Shown: piece after piece, positions 20,697-28,044 of the stretch
Layout: each line of letters starts with the position of its first letter
How positions within the stretch are numbered: position 1 is the stretch's first letter
Assembly: GCA_014879465.1 (NCBI GenBank)
Contig: JACSSA010000075.1
Coordinates: forward strand, 1-32,369
Length of the DNA: 32,369 nucleotides
Direction of reading: 5' to 3'
DNA from: Rhodothermales bacterium
Lineage (GTDB): Bacteria > Bacteroidota > Rhodothermia > Rhodothermales > BA12
Made by a program: the position numbers and the translations under genes
Notes under the pieces: model-generated
The model's input: the letters and a program-made list of their open reading frames with translations, nothing else
Databases searched by the model: none
Told to the model about the DNA's origin: nothing

Positions 20697-23549
20697 ATGC
20701 GCTTCCTTTTCCCACTCTTGCTGCTTATGCTGTTCGCTCCGATGCCCGGCGCGGCCCAAGCCGGCGCGCCGCAGGCCGACCTCGGTGCGGCTCGTCTTCA
20801 AGGCTACTACCACAGCGGCGACACCACGCACTTCGTCTTCGACGCCCGGCGCTACGGCGTGCCCCGGCCCCAGCGCGTCGTTGTCACAGGTGCGTTTCGG
20901 GTGTGGTCGATGGACATGCAGGATGCCGAGTGGCAGCTGCATCCGCACCCGTTCACCCAAGGGCTGTGGGAGCTGGCCGTGCACAACCCTGGGTTCACGG
21001 TGATCCCGCCGTCGACGCCGTTCAAATTTCGGGTGGACGATGGACGATGGCTCGACCCGCCCGCCACGGCTCCGAACGTGGACGGTGGCAACCTGATCTT
21101 TGAGAAAGGGCTTGCTCCGCCTCGGCTCCGCGCCGAACTGCGCAGCGGCGCAGGCTCGCGCCTCACCGTGTGGGCCGAACTGTCGGGCGCGGGAGCGGAT
21201 CGGCCGCTCGATGTAAGCGCTTACCGCCTCACCCGGTACGACGGCACGGTCGTGCCCATCGCGTCGGTGGCACCGAACACGGCGTCGGGAACACTCGTCG
21301 TGCCGGATGCGCTGCTCGATCCGGGCGTCGTCTATTACCTCGATGTCACGCCGCCGGGCCGCGCCACGCTGCGCACCCGCATCCGCTTCGACGGCCTCTG
21401 GCGCAACCTCTACTCGCCCAAAACCCTCGGCGCGGAGATCGTCCGCAACGCCGAAGGGCAAGACGTCACCACCGTCCGCGTCTTTGCGCCCCGCGCCAGC
21501 CGCCTGACGCTCTTTCTCTACACGCCGGACGACGCCGGACGCAACGCCACGCCCGACCACGCCGCCGAAACCGTGGAGATGACCCGCGACGCCGACGGCG
21601 TCTGGGAGACGACGCTCGCGGGCGACCGCCACGGCGTGTGGTACGACTTCCGCGTCTACGGCCCCGACGGGCCGGGGTCGCTCTTCTACAACCAACGCCC
21701 GGCGCAGATCACCGACCCGTACGCCCGCGTGTCGGACGACAGCTTCGGCAAGGCTCGTATCTGGCGTCCCACCACGCCCGCGCCGCCGCTGGCCGCCGGA
21801 CGCCCGAAGATGGAAGACGTTGTCGCCTACGAAGTCCACGTCCAAGACTTTGCTCACACCTTGCCGGTGTCGCCCGAAGAGCGTGGGACGTTCGCCGGGA
21901 TGATGCGCCCCGGCCTCACCAACAGCCGTGGTGCGGCCATCGGGTTCGACTACCTCGTCGGCCTCGGCGTGAACGTCGTCCACCTGATGCCGGTGCAGGA
22001 GTTCTTGCACTACCCGGACGCCGAGTGGCAGCGCGTCTTCCGCGACACCACCGACGCCGAACTGCGGCAGTTTGCCCGCGAGCAGGGCATCACCGACGAG
22101 AACTACGACTGGGGCTACCGCACCACCCACGCCTTTGCCATCGAGAGCCGCTTCCGCACGCGCGGCACCGAGCCAGGCTCCGAGCGCGACCAGTTCCGCG
22201 ACCTCGTCGCCGCGTTCCACGCCCGTGGAATGGCCGTGATCGTGGACATCGTGCCCAACCACACTGGCGAGAACATGGACGGGCGCTTCGACCTGTTCAA
22301 CTGGAACGCGCTCGATAAGCTCTACTACTACCGCACCGACGATGCCGGGCAGCACATCGGGCCGTTTGGCAACGAAGTCAAGTTCGAAGAACGACCGATG
22401 GTGCAGCGTTGGCTCATCGACCAGTGCCGTGCGCTGATGAACGAGTTCGGCGTCGACGGCTTCCGCGTAGACCTTGCCGGACAGGTCGATCAACAGTCGC
22501 TTCTTGCACTCAAAGCCGCCCTCCCGCCCGACGCCATCGTCTACGGCGAACCGTGGATTCCGCCGTCCGACCCCGACGTGACGAGCAACCCCGACTGGGC
22601 ATGGTACAAGACCGACGCGCCGATCACCTACTTCCAAGACGACGCCCGCAACAGCTTCAAAGGCCCGACGAGCAACCCGCAGAGCAAACGCACCGACCGG
22701 GGTTTTGCCGGCGGCAACGTGCTCGAACGCGCCCGCACGATGACCGCACTGCGCAACGCCTTCCCCGACGAACGCGACCCCAACATCTCGCTCTCCTACC
22801 TCGACATCCACGACAACTGGGCGCTCGCCGACCAGTTTGCCTCGTCCGGTTGGGACGGGCGCTACGGCGTGGACGAGGGCGCGTTCCGCATCGCCGCGAC
22901 GCTGCTGTTCACCGGCCTCGGCCCAATCGTCGTTCACGGCGGCACGGAGATTATGCGCTCCAAAGGCTCGTCGGGGCTATTCGAGCGCGACTACGCCGTC
23001 TCGACCGGGCGGATGTATTTCCACGGCAAGCGCGACACCTACAACGTGCTCGATGGCAACCTCTACGAGTGGGAAACCGTGGGCGCGCGCGCGTTTGAAG
23101 TGCCGCTGCCGACGCCCGGTGTGGCCGAGGCGTGGACGGATGCCGCCAACCGTGGGCAGGCCGCGCCGGGGCAAACCGCTCGCCCCAACGACTACGCCGC
23201 GATGCAGCGGTTCTGGACGGGCCTTGCCGCGCTCCGCGCCAGCGATGCCGGGGCGGTGTTCCGCGTGGGCGAGACGGTGCCGGAGGGCTACTACCGCTTC
23301 ATCGCCCCGGCCAACGGCGCGCTGCTCGGCTACGTTACCGGCGGCCGGGTGCTCACGCTGCTGAACGTCGGCGACCAGCCGGATCGGTTCCGGGGCATCC
23401 GGCTGCCGTCGGGAAACTGGAAGCTGGTGGTCGACGGCGCGCACATCGACCTCAACGGCCTCGACGGCGACGATGCCACGCTCGTGGGCGGGCGCACGTA
23501 CGCGCTGCCCGTGGGCGCGCAGGGCGTGCGCGTCTGGGTGCGGGAGTAA
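20697..23549 (+). CDS. Secreted pullulanase-like GH13 alpha-glucan debranching enzyme
   Basis: 950 residues. The signal peptide is MRFLFPLLLLMLFAPMPGAAQ. An N-terminal beta region (about 30-125, RVVVTGAFRVWSMD) resembles a carbohydrate-binding or N domain. A CBM48-like domain with the NLYSPKTLGAE lead-in spans about 225-340. The catalytic barrel has region I DIVPNHTG, region II GFRVDLAG with nucleophile D592, region III YGEPW with acid/base E618, and region IV DIHDNW with D706. The pullulanase YNWGYDP-like motif appears as YDWGYRT. A C-terminal beta domain closes the protein. It hydrolyses alpha-1,6 branches in pullulan, starch or glycogen outside the cytoplasm. Exact specificity (type I pullulanase or a related amylase) is open because of the variant motif. 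Confidence 0.88.
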   Translation: MRFLFPLLLLMLFAPMPGAAQAGAPQADLGAARLQGYYHSGDTTHFVFDARRYGVPRPQRVVVTGAFRVWSMDMQDAEWQLHPHPFTQGLWELAVHNPGFTVIPPSTPFKFRVDDGRWLDPPATAPNVDGGNLIFEKGLAPPRLRAELRSGAGSRLTVWAELSGAGADRPLDVSAYRLTRYDGTVVPIASVAPNTASGTLVVPDALLDPGVVYYLDVTPPGRATLRTRIRFDGLWRNLYSPKTLGAEIVRNAEGQDVTTVRVFAPRASRLTLFLYTPDDAGRNATPDHAAETVEMTRDADGVWETTLAGDRHGVWYDFRVYGPDGPGSLFYNQRPAQITDPYARVSDDSFGKARIWRPTTPAPPLAAGRPKMEDVVAYEVHVQDFAHTLPVSPEERGTFAGMMRPGLTNSRGAAIGFDYLVGLGVNVVHLMPVQEFLHYPDAEWQRVFRDTTDAELRQFAREQGITDENYDWGYRTTHAFAIESRFRTRGTEPGSERDQFRDLVAAFHARGMAVIVDIVPNHTGENMDGRFDLFNWNALDKLYYYRTDDAGQHIGPFGNEVKFEERPMVQRWLIDQCRALMNEFGVDGFRVDLAGQVDQQSLLALKAALPPDAIVYGEPWIPPSDPDVTSNPDWAWYKTDAPITYFQDDARNSFKGPTSNPQSKRTDRGFAGGNVLERARTMTALRNAFPDERDPNISLSYLDIHDNWALADQFASSGWDGRYGVDEGAFRIAATLLFTGLGPIVVHGGTEIMRSKGSSGLFERDYAVSTGRMYFHGKRDTYNVLDGNLYEWETVGARAFEVPLPTPGVAEAWTDAANRGQAAPGQTARPNDYAAMQRFWTGLAALRASDAGAVFRVGETVPEGYYRFIAPANGALLGYVTGGRVLTLLNVGDQPDRFRGIRLPSGNWKLVVDGAHIDLNGLDGDDATLVGGRTYALPVGAQGVRVWVRE

Positions 23550-23591
23550 GCGTTGAGATAACGTGTACGAATCCCGAGACCACATTCGTCG

Positions 23592-23599
23592 TACATTCA
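23592..23599 (+). promoter_or_regulatory. -7-like element of the small-ORF/NDT-like cassette
   Basis: TACATTCA ends 21 bases before ATG 23621, the spacing seen at other genes here. It supports the small ORF as the first gene of the cassette. Confidence 0.4.
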
Positions 23600-23620
23600 G
23601 TTCTCAACGCGGATCAGACT

Positions 23621-23788
23621 ATGGCACGCACCTACAGAACCGTACAGACCAATCCCGCGAAGGGGACGATTAAGATTGAACGCGTCCGTGAGATTGTGCT
23701 CGCGGTGAAAGGGCAGAGCGTGCGCTCTGGCACGTTGGCTGCCAAACCTGCGCCTGCTCCGAAGAGAAATGGCAACGGCCACCGCTGA
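23621..23788 (+). CDS. Small basic protein, first gene of unknown cassette
   Basis: 55 residues beginning MARTYRTVQTNPAKGTIKIE and ending in a Pro/Lys/Arg-rich tail (PAPAPKRNGNGHR). About a quarter of its residues are Lys or Arg; there is no signal peptide, cysteine or membrane segment. Support for translation: a -7-like element at the usual spacing, no other reading frame that fits, and a 20-base overlap with the next gene in the +1 frame, which implies translational coupling. I do not recognise a family. It could be a partner, antitoxin-like or DNA-binding peptide for the protein that follows; this is inference only. Confidence 0.6.
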   Translation: MARTYRTVQTNPAKGTIKIERVREIVLAVKGQSVRSGTLAAKPAPAPKRNGNGHR

Positions 23789-24428
23789 GGCGATGCCAGA
23801 AGCTTCTGACCTCAATGTCTTTGTCAACTGTCCATTTGACAAGGCATATGCACGTCTCTTTCAAGCACTTGTCTTTACAATCCACGATTGTGGCTTTGTA
23901 GTACGCTGTGTGCTAGAGGATCAAGACACGGGTACACCACGACTGAGTAAGCTTGAGGCGCTCATTAAAATATCCCCTCAGGGCATACACGACCTGTCAC
24001 GAACCGAGTTGGACGCACATAGCGGATGGCCTCGCTTCAATATGCCGCTTGAGCTCGGGTTGTTTTTGGGAGCAAAACTCTTCGGCACACAAGAGCAGCA
24101 AGCCAAACGAATCCTCGTGTTGGATTGCAAGCATTACCGTTACCAAATCTTTTGCTCGGATCTGGCAGGGCAAGACCCTAAGGCGCACGATGCTGACGAG
24201 GAGCGGCTCGTTGATGTCGTCCGGACATGGCTCCGGGCATCGCTTTTGCTTCCGTCCACCGAGCAAATGCCGGGCGAGGAGCGGATAGCGCGGCGCTACC
24301 GTGAGTTTGAAGAAGCGTTGCCTGAGTTATGCCGCCGTGCCGGTATTCGGGCATCCAAAATGCCATTCGACCGATACGCTGATTTCGTGCATTTTGTGGT
24401 GGAATGGCAGCGTGCAAGTCCTCTCTGA
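23769..24428 (+). CDS. TIR/nucleoside-deoxyribosyltransferase-like protein of unknown function
   Basis: 219 residues. The order of elements fits a Rossmann-like NDT/TIR/SLOG fold: strand one LNVFVNCPFDKAY (15-27), a helix ending in IHDCGF, strand two VVRCVLED, then GIHDLSRTE and the motif FNMPLELGLFLGAKLFG. The Glu of LELG occupies the place of the catalytic glutamate in nucleoside 2-deoxyribosyltransferases, and HDLS the place of their conserved Asp. The C-terminal half (YRYQIFCSDLAGQD, DVVRTWLRAS) is helical and ends with a FDRYADFVHFVVEW segment. A nucleotide or NAD glycosidase is possible but not shown. Base composition is mixed: one stretch (23821-23880) has 24 G/C in 60 bases. The gene overlaps the preceding small ORF. 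Confidence 0.65.
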   Translation: MATATAEAMPEASDLNVFVNCPFDKAYARLFQALVFTIHDCGFVVRCVLEDQDTGTPRLSKLEALIKISPQGIHDLSRTELDAHSGWPRFNMPLELGLFLGAKLFGTQEQQAKRILVLDCKHYRYQIFCSDLAGQDPKAHDADEERLVDVVRTWLRASLLLPSTEQMPGEERIARRYREFEEALPELCRRAGIRASKMPFDRYADFVHFVVEWQRASPL

Positions 24429-24477
24429 TGGATGGTTCGAAGCACGGTTTCAGAGCCTGTTATTGCCCACAAAAAAC

Positions 24478-24987
24478 ATGTCGCGCGCGTTCGTCTCGGA
24501 CGATGCCTTGGAGAACTCGGTCGCCGTGGTGCCGCCGCGCGCGCCGCTGCCCGATGGCGTGCCCAACTACGTCACCCCTCGCGGTCTTCAACGCCTCCGA
24601 GACGAACGCGCCGCGCTGGAAGCCGAACGGGCAGCCGTGGAGGCCAACCGGCGCGGCTCCGACACCGACCGTGCCCGGCGGCTCTCGGCGCTCAACCAAC
24701 AGGTCGCGGAACTGACGGCGCGGCTGCGATCGGCCAAGCTCGTCCAGCCCGATCCTGCGCGGCAAGACGTGCGCTTCGGCGCGACGGTCGAGGTGGAGCA
24801 CGCCGACGGCACGCGCCGGACGTACCGCATCGTGGGCGTAGACGAAGCCGACGCGGCAGACGGTTGCATCGCGTTTACGTCGCCGCTGGCGCGTGCGCTC
24901 ACCGGCAAGCGGGAAGGGGAGACGACCACGTTGGATACGCCGCAGCGAGCCGAACGGCTCGTGGTGGTGGCGGTGCGCTATGCCTAA
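24478..24987 (+). CDS. GreA/GreB-family transcription elongation factor
   Basis: 169 residues. The start MSRAFVSDDALENSVAVVPP, then NYVTPRGLQRLRDE, is the usual opening of GreB-like factors. An N-terminal coiled coil at about 40-90 (Ala/Glu/Arg-rich, with LNQQVAELTARLRSA) leads to the C-terminal FKBP-like domain with RFGATVEVEHADGTRRTYRIVG and a GKREGE turn near the end. Acidic residues near the coiled-coil tip would reach the RNA polymerase active site and stimulate cleavage of backtracked RNA. An Rnk-type regulator is less likely given the length of the coil. The leader is A-rich (AAAAAAC) without a Shine-Dalgarno sequence. Confidence 0.88.
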   Translation: MSRAFVSDDALENSVAVVPPRAPLPDGVPNYVTPRGLQRLRDERAALEAERAAVEANRRGSDTDRARRLSALNQQVAELTARLRSAKLVQPDPARQDVRFGATVEVEHADGTRRTYRIVGVDEADAADGCIAFTSPLARALTGKREGETTTLDTPQRAERLVVVAVRYA

Positions 24988-24996
24988 TGCTGTTTC

Positions 24997-25108
24997 AGGA
25001 GGGCAAGGGGGAGAGCATCCTGTCTCGTGCGGTGCCTTCCCCGGCGTGATCCATGCCGCAACGGGGAGGAGACGGTTCGGCGGCATCGGCCCGTACGTTT
25101 GCCCTTCT
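24997..25108 (+). other. Candidate structured RNA leader before csaA
   Basis: AGGAGGGCAA (24997-25006) pairs with TTGCCCTTCT (25099-25108) over 10 bp with one G-U. The enclosed 92 bases can form an inner arm, CTTCCCC with GGGGAGG capped by GGCGT with ATGCC, and two weaker arms. It could be a leader of csaA or a 3' element of the GreA/B gene. It matches no riboswitch consensus I checked by eye (FMN, TPP, cobalamin, glycine, SAM). In GC-rich DNA some pairing arises by chance. Confidence 0.3.
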
Positions 25109-25147
25109 TGCGAATAGCCCTGTCCATCCTTTCCCAGACGGTTCCGA

Positions 25148-25474
25148 ATGATCGACTATGCCGCGTTTGAACAGATCGACATCCGGGCGGGCACGGTCCT
25201 GCACGCCGAGCCGAACGCCAAGGCGAGGCATCCGGCGTTTGTCCTCCGCATCGACTTCGGGCCGCTGGGCGTCAAAACGTCGTCGGCGCAGCTGACCGAG
25301 CGCTACACGCCGGACGATCTTGTCGGGAAGCAGGTGCTGGCCGTTGTCAATTTCGCGCCCAAACGGGTGGCTGGCGTCGTGTCCGAGGTGCTGATCTTGG
25401 CCTGCGTCGGAGTCGGCGGCACGGTGCTAATTGCGCCCGGCATGCCCGTGCCCAACGGGGTTCGTGTGGCATGA
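25148..25474 (+). CDS. csaA: CsaA-like tRNA-binding domain protein
   Basis: 108 residues, the size of CsaA. The OB-fold tRNA-binding domain is recognisable from the start: YAAFEQIDIRAGTVLHAEPN, then RHPAFVLRIDFG. LVGKQVLAVVNFAPKRVAGV and SEVLIL follow in the usual order, and the end has the G-x-x-V-x-P turn (APGMPVPNG). CsaA has been described as an export-related chaperone in Bacillus; the fold is the same as the C-terminal domain of MetRS and PheRS beta, so an RNA-binding role is equally possible. It forms a dimer in known structures. Confidence 0.9.
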   Translation: MIDYAAFEQIDIRAGTVLHAEPNAKARHPAFVLRIDFGPLGVKTSSAQLTERYTPDDLVGKQVLAVVNFAPKRVAGVVSEVLILACVGVGGTVLIAPGMPVPNGVRVA

Positions 25475-25498
25475 GGCAAGCCTCGGCGGGGTGTGTCG

Positions 25499-25506
25499 TA
25501 GATTTC
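25499..25506 (+). promoter_or_regulatory. -7-like element of the NlpC/P60 gene
   Basis: TAGATTTC ends 23 bases before ATG 25530. Confidence 0.4.
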
Positions 25507-25529
25507 GACGTCACCATCCCGTCGTTTCG

Positions 25530-26798
25530 ATGCGCCGTTTTGCCGTCTTGCTCGCCGCTGCCGTTCTCGCCGGATGCGCCGGAGGCGTGCGCGGCCCCGT
25601 CTCGTGGGGCGGTGCTCCTTCGCCAGGTGCTGCACCTGCCGCCCAAACGCCCATCGCCGGGACGTCGGCATCGCTGGCCGAGGCCGCCGCGCTGGTGGAC
25701 GCCACCCGCCGCGAGGCCGCGCCGGATCGCCGCACCGACCGCTTCGACGTGTCGGTGCGCGACAGCCTCGGACGGTTGTTTTTGGTGGGCGAGACGACCG
25801 ATCTGGCCGCTCTCGGCCGACTCGTCGCCCAACTTCCCGGCCCGGTGACGAACGCGGTGCGCGTCTTGCCCGACACCGCCGCGCTCGGCCCGCTCCGCTA
25901 CGCCCTCGCCGCGATTTCGGTCGTCAACCTTCGCTCCGAGCCTCGCGAGAGCGCCGAACTGGCCTCGCAGACGCTGATGGGCTGGCCGATGCGCATCCTC
26001 GACCGCCGAGGCGGCTGGCTGCTCGTCCAGACCCCCGACCGCTACCTGTCGTGGGTGGACGCCAGCACCGTCGAGCGGGTGGACGCTGCGCAGATCGCCC
26101 GCCACCGCGCCGCCCGCAAGGTCGTGTTCGCCGACGTCTACGGCATCGTCCGCGCCGAGCCGAACGACGCCGCGCTGCCGGTGTCGGATGTCGTGGCCGG
26201 GGGCCTGCTCGAAGAGACCGGTTTTTCCGCCGACAGCGCGTTTGTGCGCGTGGCGCTGCCCGACGGGCGGACGGGCTACGTGCGGGCGAACGCCGTGGAG
26301 CCGTTCGAGGCGTGGGCGGCGTCGCGGCAGGTCGCGCCGCTGCGGCTCGTGGCCGCCGCCGAGTCGCTCACCGGGCTGCCGTACCTGTGGGGCGGCACGT
26401 CTCCGAAAGGCATGGACTGCTCCGGCTTCACCCGCACCGTCTTCCTGATGAACGGGATGCTGCTGCCCCGCGACGCCTCGCAGCAGGTGCGGGCGGGCAC
26501 GACCGTCGATTCCACCGGCAACTGGGCCATCCTGCAGCCCGGCGACCTGCTGTTCTTCGGACGGAAGGCGCAGGACGGGCAGCCCGAGCGCGTCGTTCAC
26601 GTTGGGATGTGGGTGGGCGACGGGCGGTACATCCACTCCAGCGGGCGCGTGCAAGTCCAGCGCCTCGACGACCCGTCGGCCCCCGACTACAACGCCTCCG
26701 ACCGCAACCGCTACCTCCGCACCCAGCGCGTGAACGAAGGCGACCGCCTCGCCACCCTCCTCCGCAACGGCGCGCTCTACGACGTCGTCGGGCTGTGA
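25530..26798 (+). CDS. NlpC/P60 lipoprotein with SH3-type domains
   Basis: 422 residues. The lipobox is LAGC (MRRFAVLLAAAVLAGC), followed by a Pro/Ala-rich tether. Two or three bacterial SH3-like domains span about 125-270 (VVNLRSEPRESAELASQTLMG in part, then VYGIVRAEPND). The C-terminal NlpC/P60 peptidase begins at about 275 with LTGLPYLWGGTSPKGMDCSGF, giving the catalytic Cys, and continues with HVGMWVGDGRYIHSSG, giving the catalytic His. It cleaves D-Glu-meso-DAP type peptide bonds in peptidoglycan, in growth or recycling. It lies just upstream of the AT-rich insert. Confidence 0.92.
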   Translation: MRRFAVLLAAAVLAGCAGGVRGPVSWGGAPSPGAAPAAQTPIAGTSASLAEAAALVDATRREAAPDRRTDRFDVSVRDSLGRLFLVGETTDLAALGRLVAQLPGPVTNAVRVLPDTAALGPLRYALAAISVVNLRSEPRESAELASQTLMGWPMRILDRRGGWLLVQTPDRYLSWVDASTVERVDAAQIARHRAARKVVFADVYGIVRAEPNDAALPVSDVVAGGLLEETGFSADSAFVRVALPDGRTGYVRANAVEPFEAWAASRQVAPLRLVAAAESLTGLPYLWGGTSPKGMDCSGFTRTVFLMNGMLLPRDASQQVRAGTTVDSTGNWAILQPGDLLFFGRKAQDGQPERVVHVGMWVGDGRYIHSSGRVQVQRLDDPSAPDYNASDRNRYLRTQRVNEGDRLATLLRNGALYDVVGL

Positions 26799-26858
26799 TG
26801 AATCTGGGATCTATACCTATTTCGAGTCGTTTGTGCTACCCGTTCGACTCGTTCTGCA

Positions 26859-27344
26859 ATGAGCGCTGCCTCCAACATTCAATTGTTCGAAAACCTGTTG
26901 TCAAGGCAGATTTCTTGGATAAGCGCTGCTGATTCTAAGGCTAGTTTTGTTTTTGGTCTTAATGTTGCAATGGCTGGTGTCTTGGTGTCGTCTCTCCCTA
27001 GGCGCTTGTCGTTGCTGGATAAGATCTCCTCCATCACTATTTCTATGTATTTTGTGCTTTTCTTTGTCAGCATTGTATTCGTTGTATTAGTTTACTTCCC
27101 TAGGCTCAATGGGTCTAAGGAATCCAACTTATTTTTCAGAAATATTATATCGAAAGAAAGAAGTAATTTTGTGAAAAATATGATTAACATATCTAACGAT
27201 GATATTTGTGCTGATATGCTTGATCAAATATATATCAATGCCGGTATTGCTGATTCTAAATTTACGTGGCTAAAATATTCTATGATAATGAATTTAATAT
27301 CGATCACACCTTGGCTTTTGTCGATTTGGTTTCTTCTTTCCTGA
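26859..27344 (+). CDS. pycTM: Pycsar-type membrane effector (PycTM-like, DUF5706-like)
   Basis: 161 residues. The N-terminal amphipathic helix NLLSRQISWISAADSKASF is the hallmark opening of the DUF5706/PycTM family, running into membrane segment one (about 29-46). Segment two is at 58-80 and segment three at 142-160. The cytoplasmic stretch between (81-140) is polar and Asn/Ser/Lys-rich, and would sense cyclic nucleotide. In known Pycsar systems, cCMP or cUMP made on phage infection activates the TM effector, which impairs the inner membrane and aborts infection. It precedes the cyclase gene by seven bases. Codon use is strongly A/T-biased, unlike all neighbours. Confidence 0.8.
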   Translation: MSAASNIQLFENLLSRQISWISAADSKASFVFGLNVAMAGVLVSSLPRRLSLLDKISSITISMYFVLFFVSIVFVVLVYFPRLNGSKESNLFFRNIISKERSNFVKNMINISNDDICADMLDQIYINAGIADSKFTWLKYSMIMNLISITPWLLSIWFLLS

Positions 27345-27351
27345 TCATACA

Positions 27352-28044
27352 ATGTCGCGTTTAAAACTAGAAGATTTGCGCCCTAAAGTCCGAGAGATAT
27401 TTTCTACGGATTGGAATCGAAGGAATGGGCGAATTGTGCCGGATACTTCAGGTTTGACTCTCACTAATAGCGGCGTTGATATTGAGGCTTGTGTTTTGTA
27501 TTGTGATCTAGATGAATCAACCAATGTAGTAGATTCTGTGCCTGATTCTGTTGCGGCGGAAATTTATAAAACATATCTACATTGTGCCGCCAAAATCATT
27601 AGAGATCATGATGGTGAGATAGTATCCTATGATGGGGATAGAATAATGTCTATATTTGTTGGAAATGAAAAATGCATGCAGGCTGTGTGGTGTGCAATGA
27701 AATTAACATATGCAGTTCGTGAGTTAATCAGAAGTGAAATTGTAAGGAAATATAATGGGTATCAAGATAAGATATCGCACACATGTGGTATAGATACGGG
27801 TAGTCTTTTGGTTGCGAAGACTGGAATTAGATCGTATAATGATCTAGTTTGGGTGGGATCTGCTGCGAATTATGCTGCGAAAATGACATCGGGAGGTAAA
27901 GACGAGGTTAGGATTACTTCGGAAGTTATGAGTCAATTGCCGGATTGGCTGATTTATAGTGATTTGGATATTTATATGTGGAGGGGTCAATTTTTGGGAT
28001 TGGGGCGTATAGTTTTTTCTACAGATTATGGATTCGTTTTCTAA
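27352..28044 (+). CDS. pycC: Pycsar-type pyrimidine nucleotide cyclase (PycC)
   Basis: 230 residues, one class III cyclase domain at about 40-200. The metal-binding aspartates are D52 (LYCDLDES) and D96 (SYDGDRIMSIF). The segment GIDTGSLLVAKTGIRSYNDL and then VWVGSAANYAAKMTS is the form typical of PycC rather than of adenylate cyclases. N173 matches the transition-state Asn, and K177 stands where classical adenylate cyclases have Arg. It would make cCMP or cUMP upon phage sensing; which base cannot be read from the sequence. The C-terminal 30 residues form a short extension. The stop codon overlaps that of the convergent carboxylase gene. Confidence 0.85.
   Translation: MSRLKLEDLRPKVREIFSTDWNRRNGRIVPDTSGLTLTNSGVDIEACVLYCDLDESTNVVDSVPDSVAAEIYKTYLHCAAKIIRDHDGEIVSYDGDRIMSIFVGNEKCMQAVWCAMKLTYAVRELIRSEIVRKYNGYQDKISHTCGIDTGSLLVAKTGIRSYNDLVWVGSAANYAAKMTSGGKDEVRITSEVMSQLPDWLIYSDLDIYMWRGQFLGLGRIVFSTDYGFVF

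Larger units (their letters stand above)
26800..28044 (+). mobile_element. AT-rich acquired insert carrying a Pycsar-type pair
   Basis: Base composition changes sharply. I counted 12 G/C of 60 bases at 27121-27180 and 20 of 60 at 27601-27660, against 47 of 60 at 28081-28140 in the host gene alongside. The 3' edge falls on the stop codon of the acyl-CoA carboxylase gene. The 5' edge lies between the NlpC/P60 stop and about 26880. No integrase, transposase, tRNA or direct repeat is visible at either edge, so the mode of entry is unknown. Confidence 0.75.

Noticed and set aside
20604-22937. 777-codon minus-strand open frame opposite the GH13 gene
   Set aside because: Antisense shadow; the plus strand has all four GH13 regions and a signal peptide.
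25007-25030. GGGGGAGAGC stretch resembling a glycine riboswitch start
   Set aside because: The rest of the glycine aptamer (GCCGAAGG and the GCAA loop) is missing.
24980-25117. Short frame beginning MPNAVSGGQGG after the GreA/B gene
   Set aside because: Starts within the GreA/B gene, has no recognisable family, and its bases are better explained by pairing potential.
26837-26844. TACCCGTT before the PycTM-like gene as its promoter
   Set aside because: It does not fit TAnnTT and is only 14 bases from the start; TATTTCGA at 26818 is also imperfect, so no promoter is called.
26800-28044. Search for integrase, transposase, tRNA or direct repeats around the AT-rich insert
   Set aside because: None found by eye, so no specific mobile element type is claimed.
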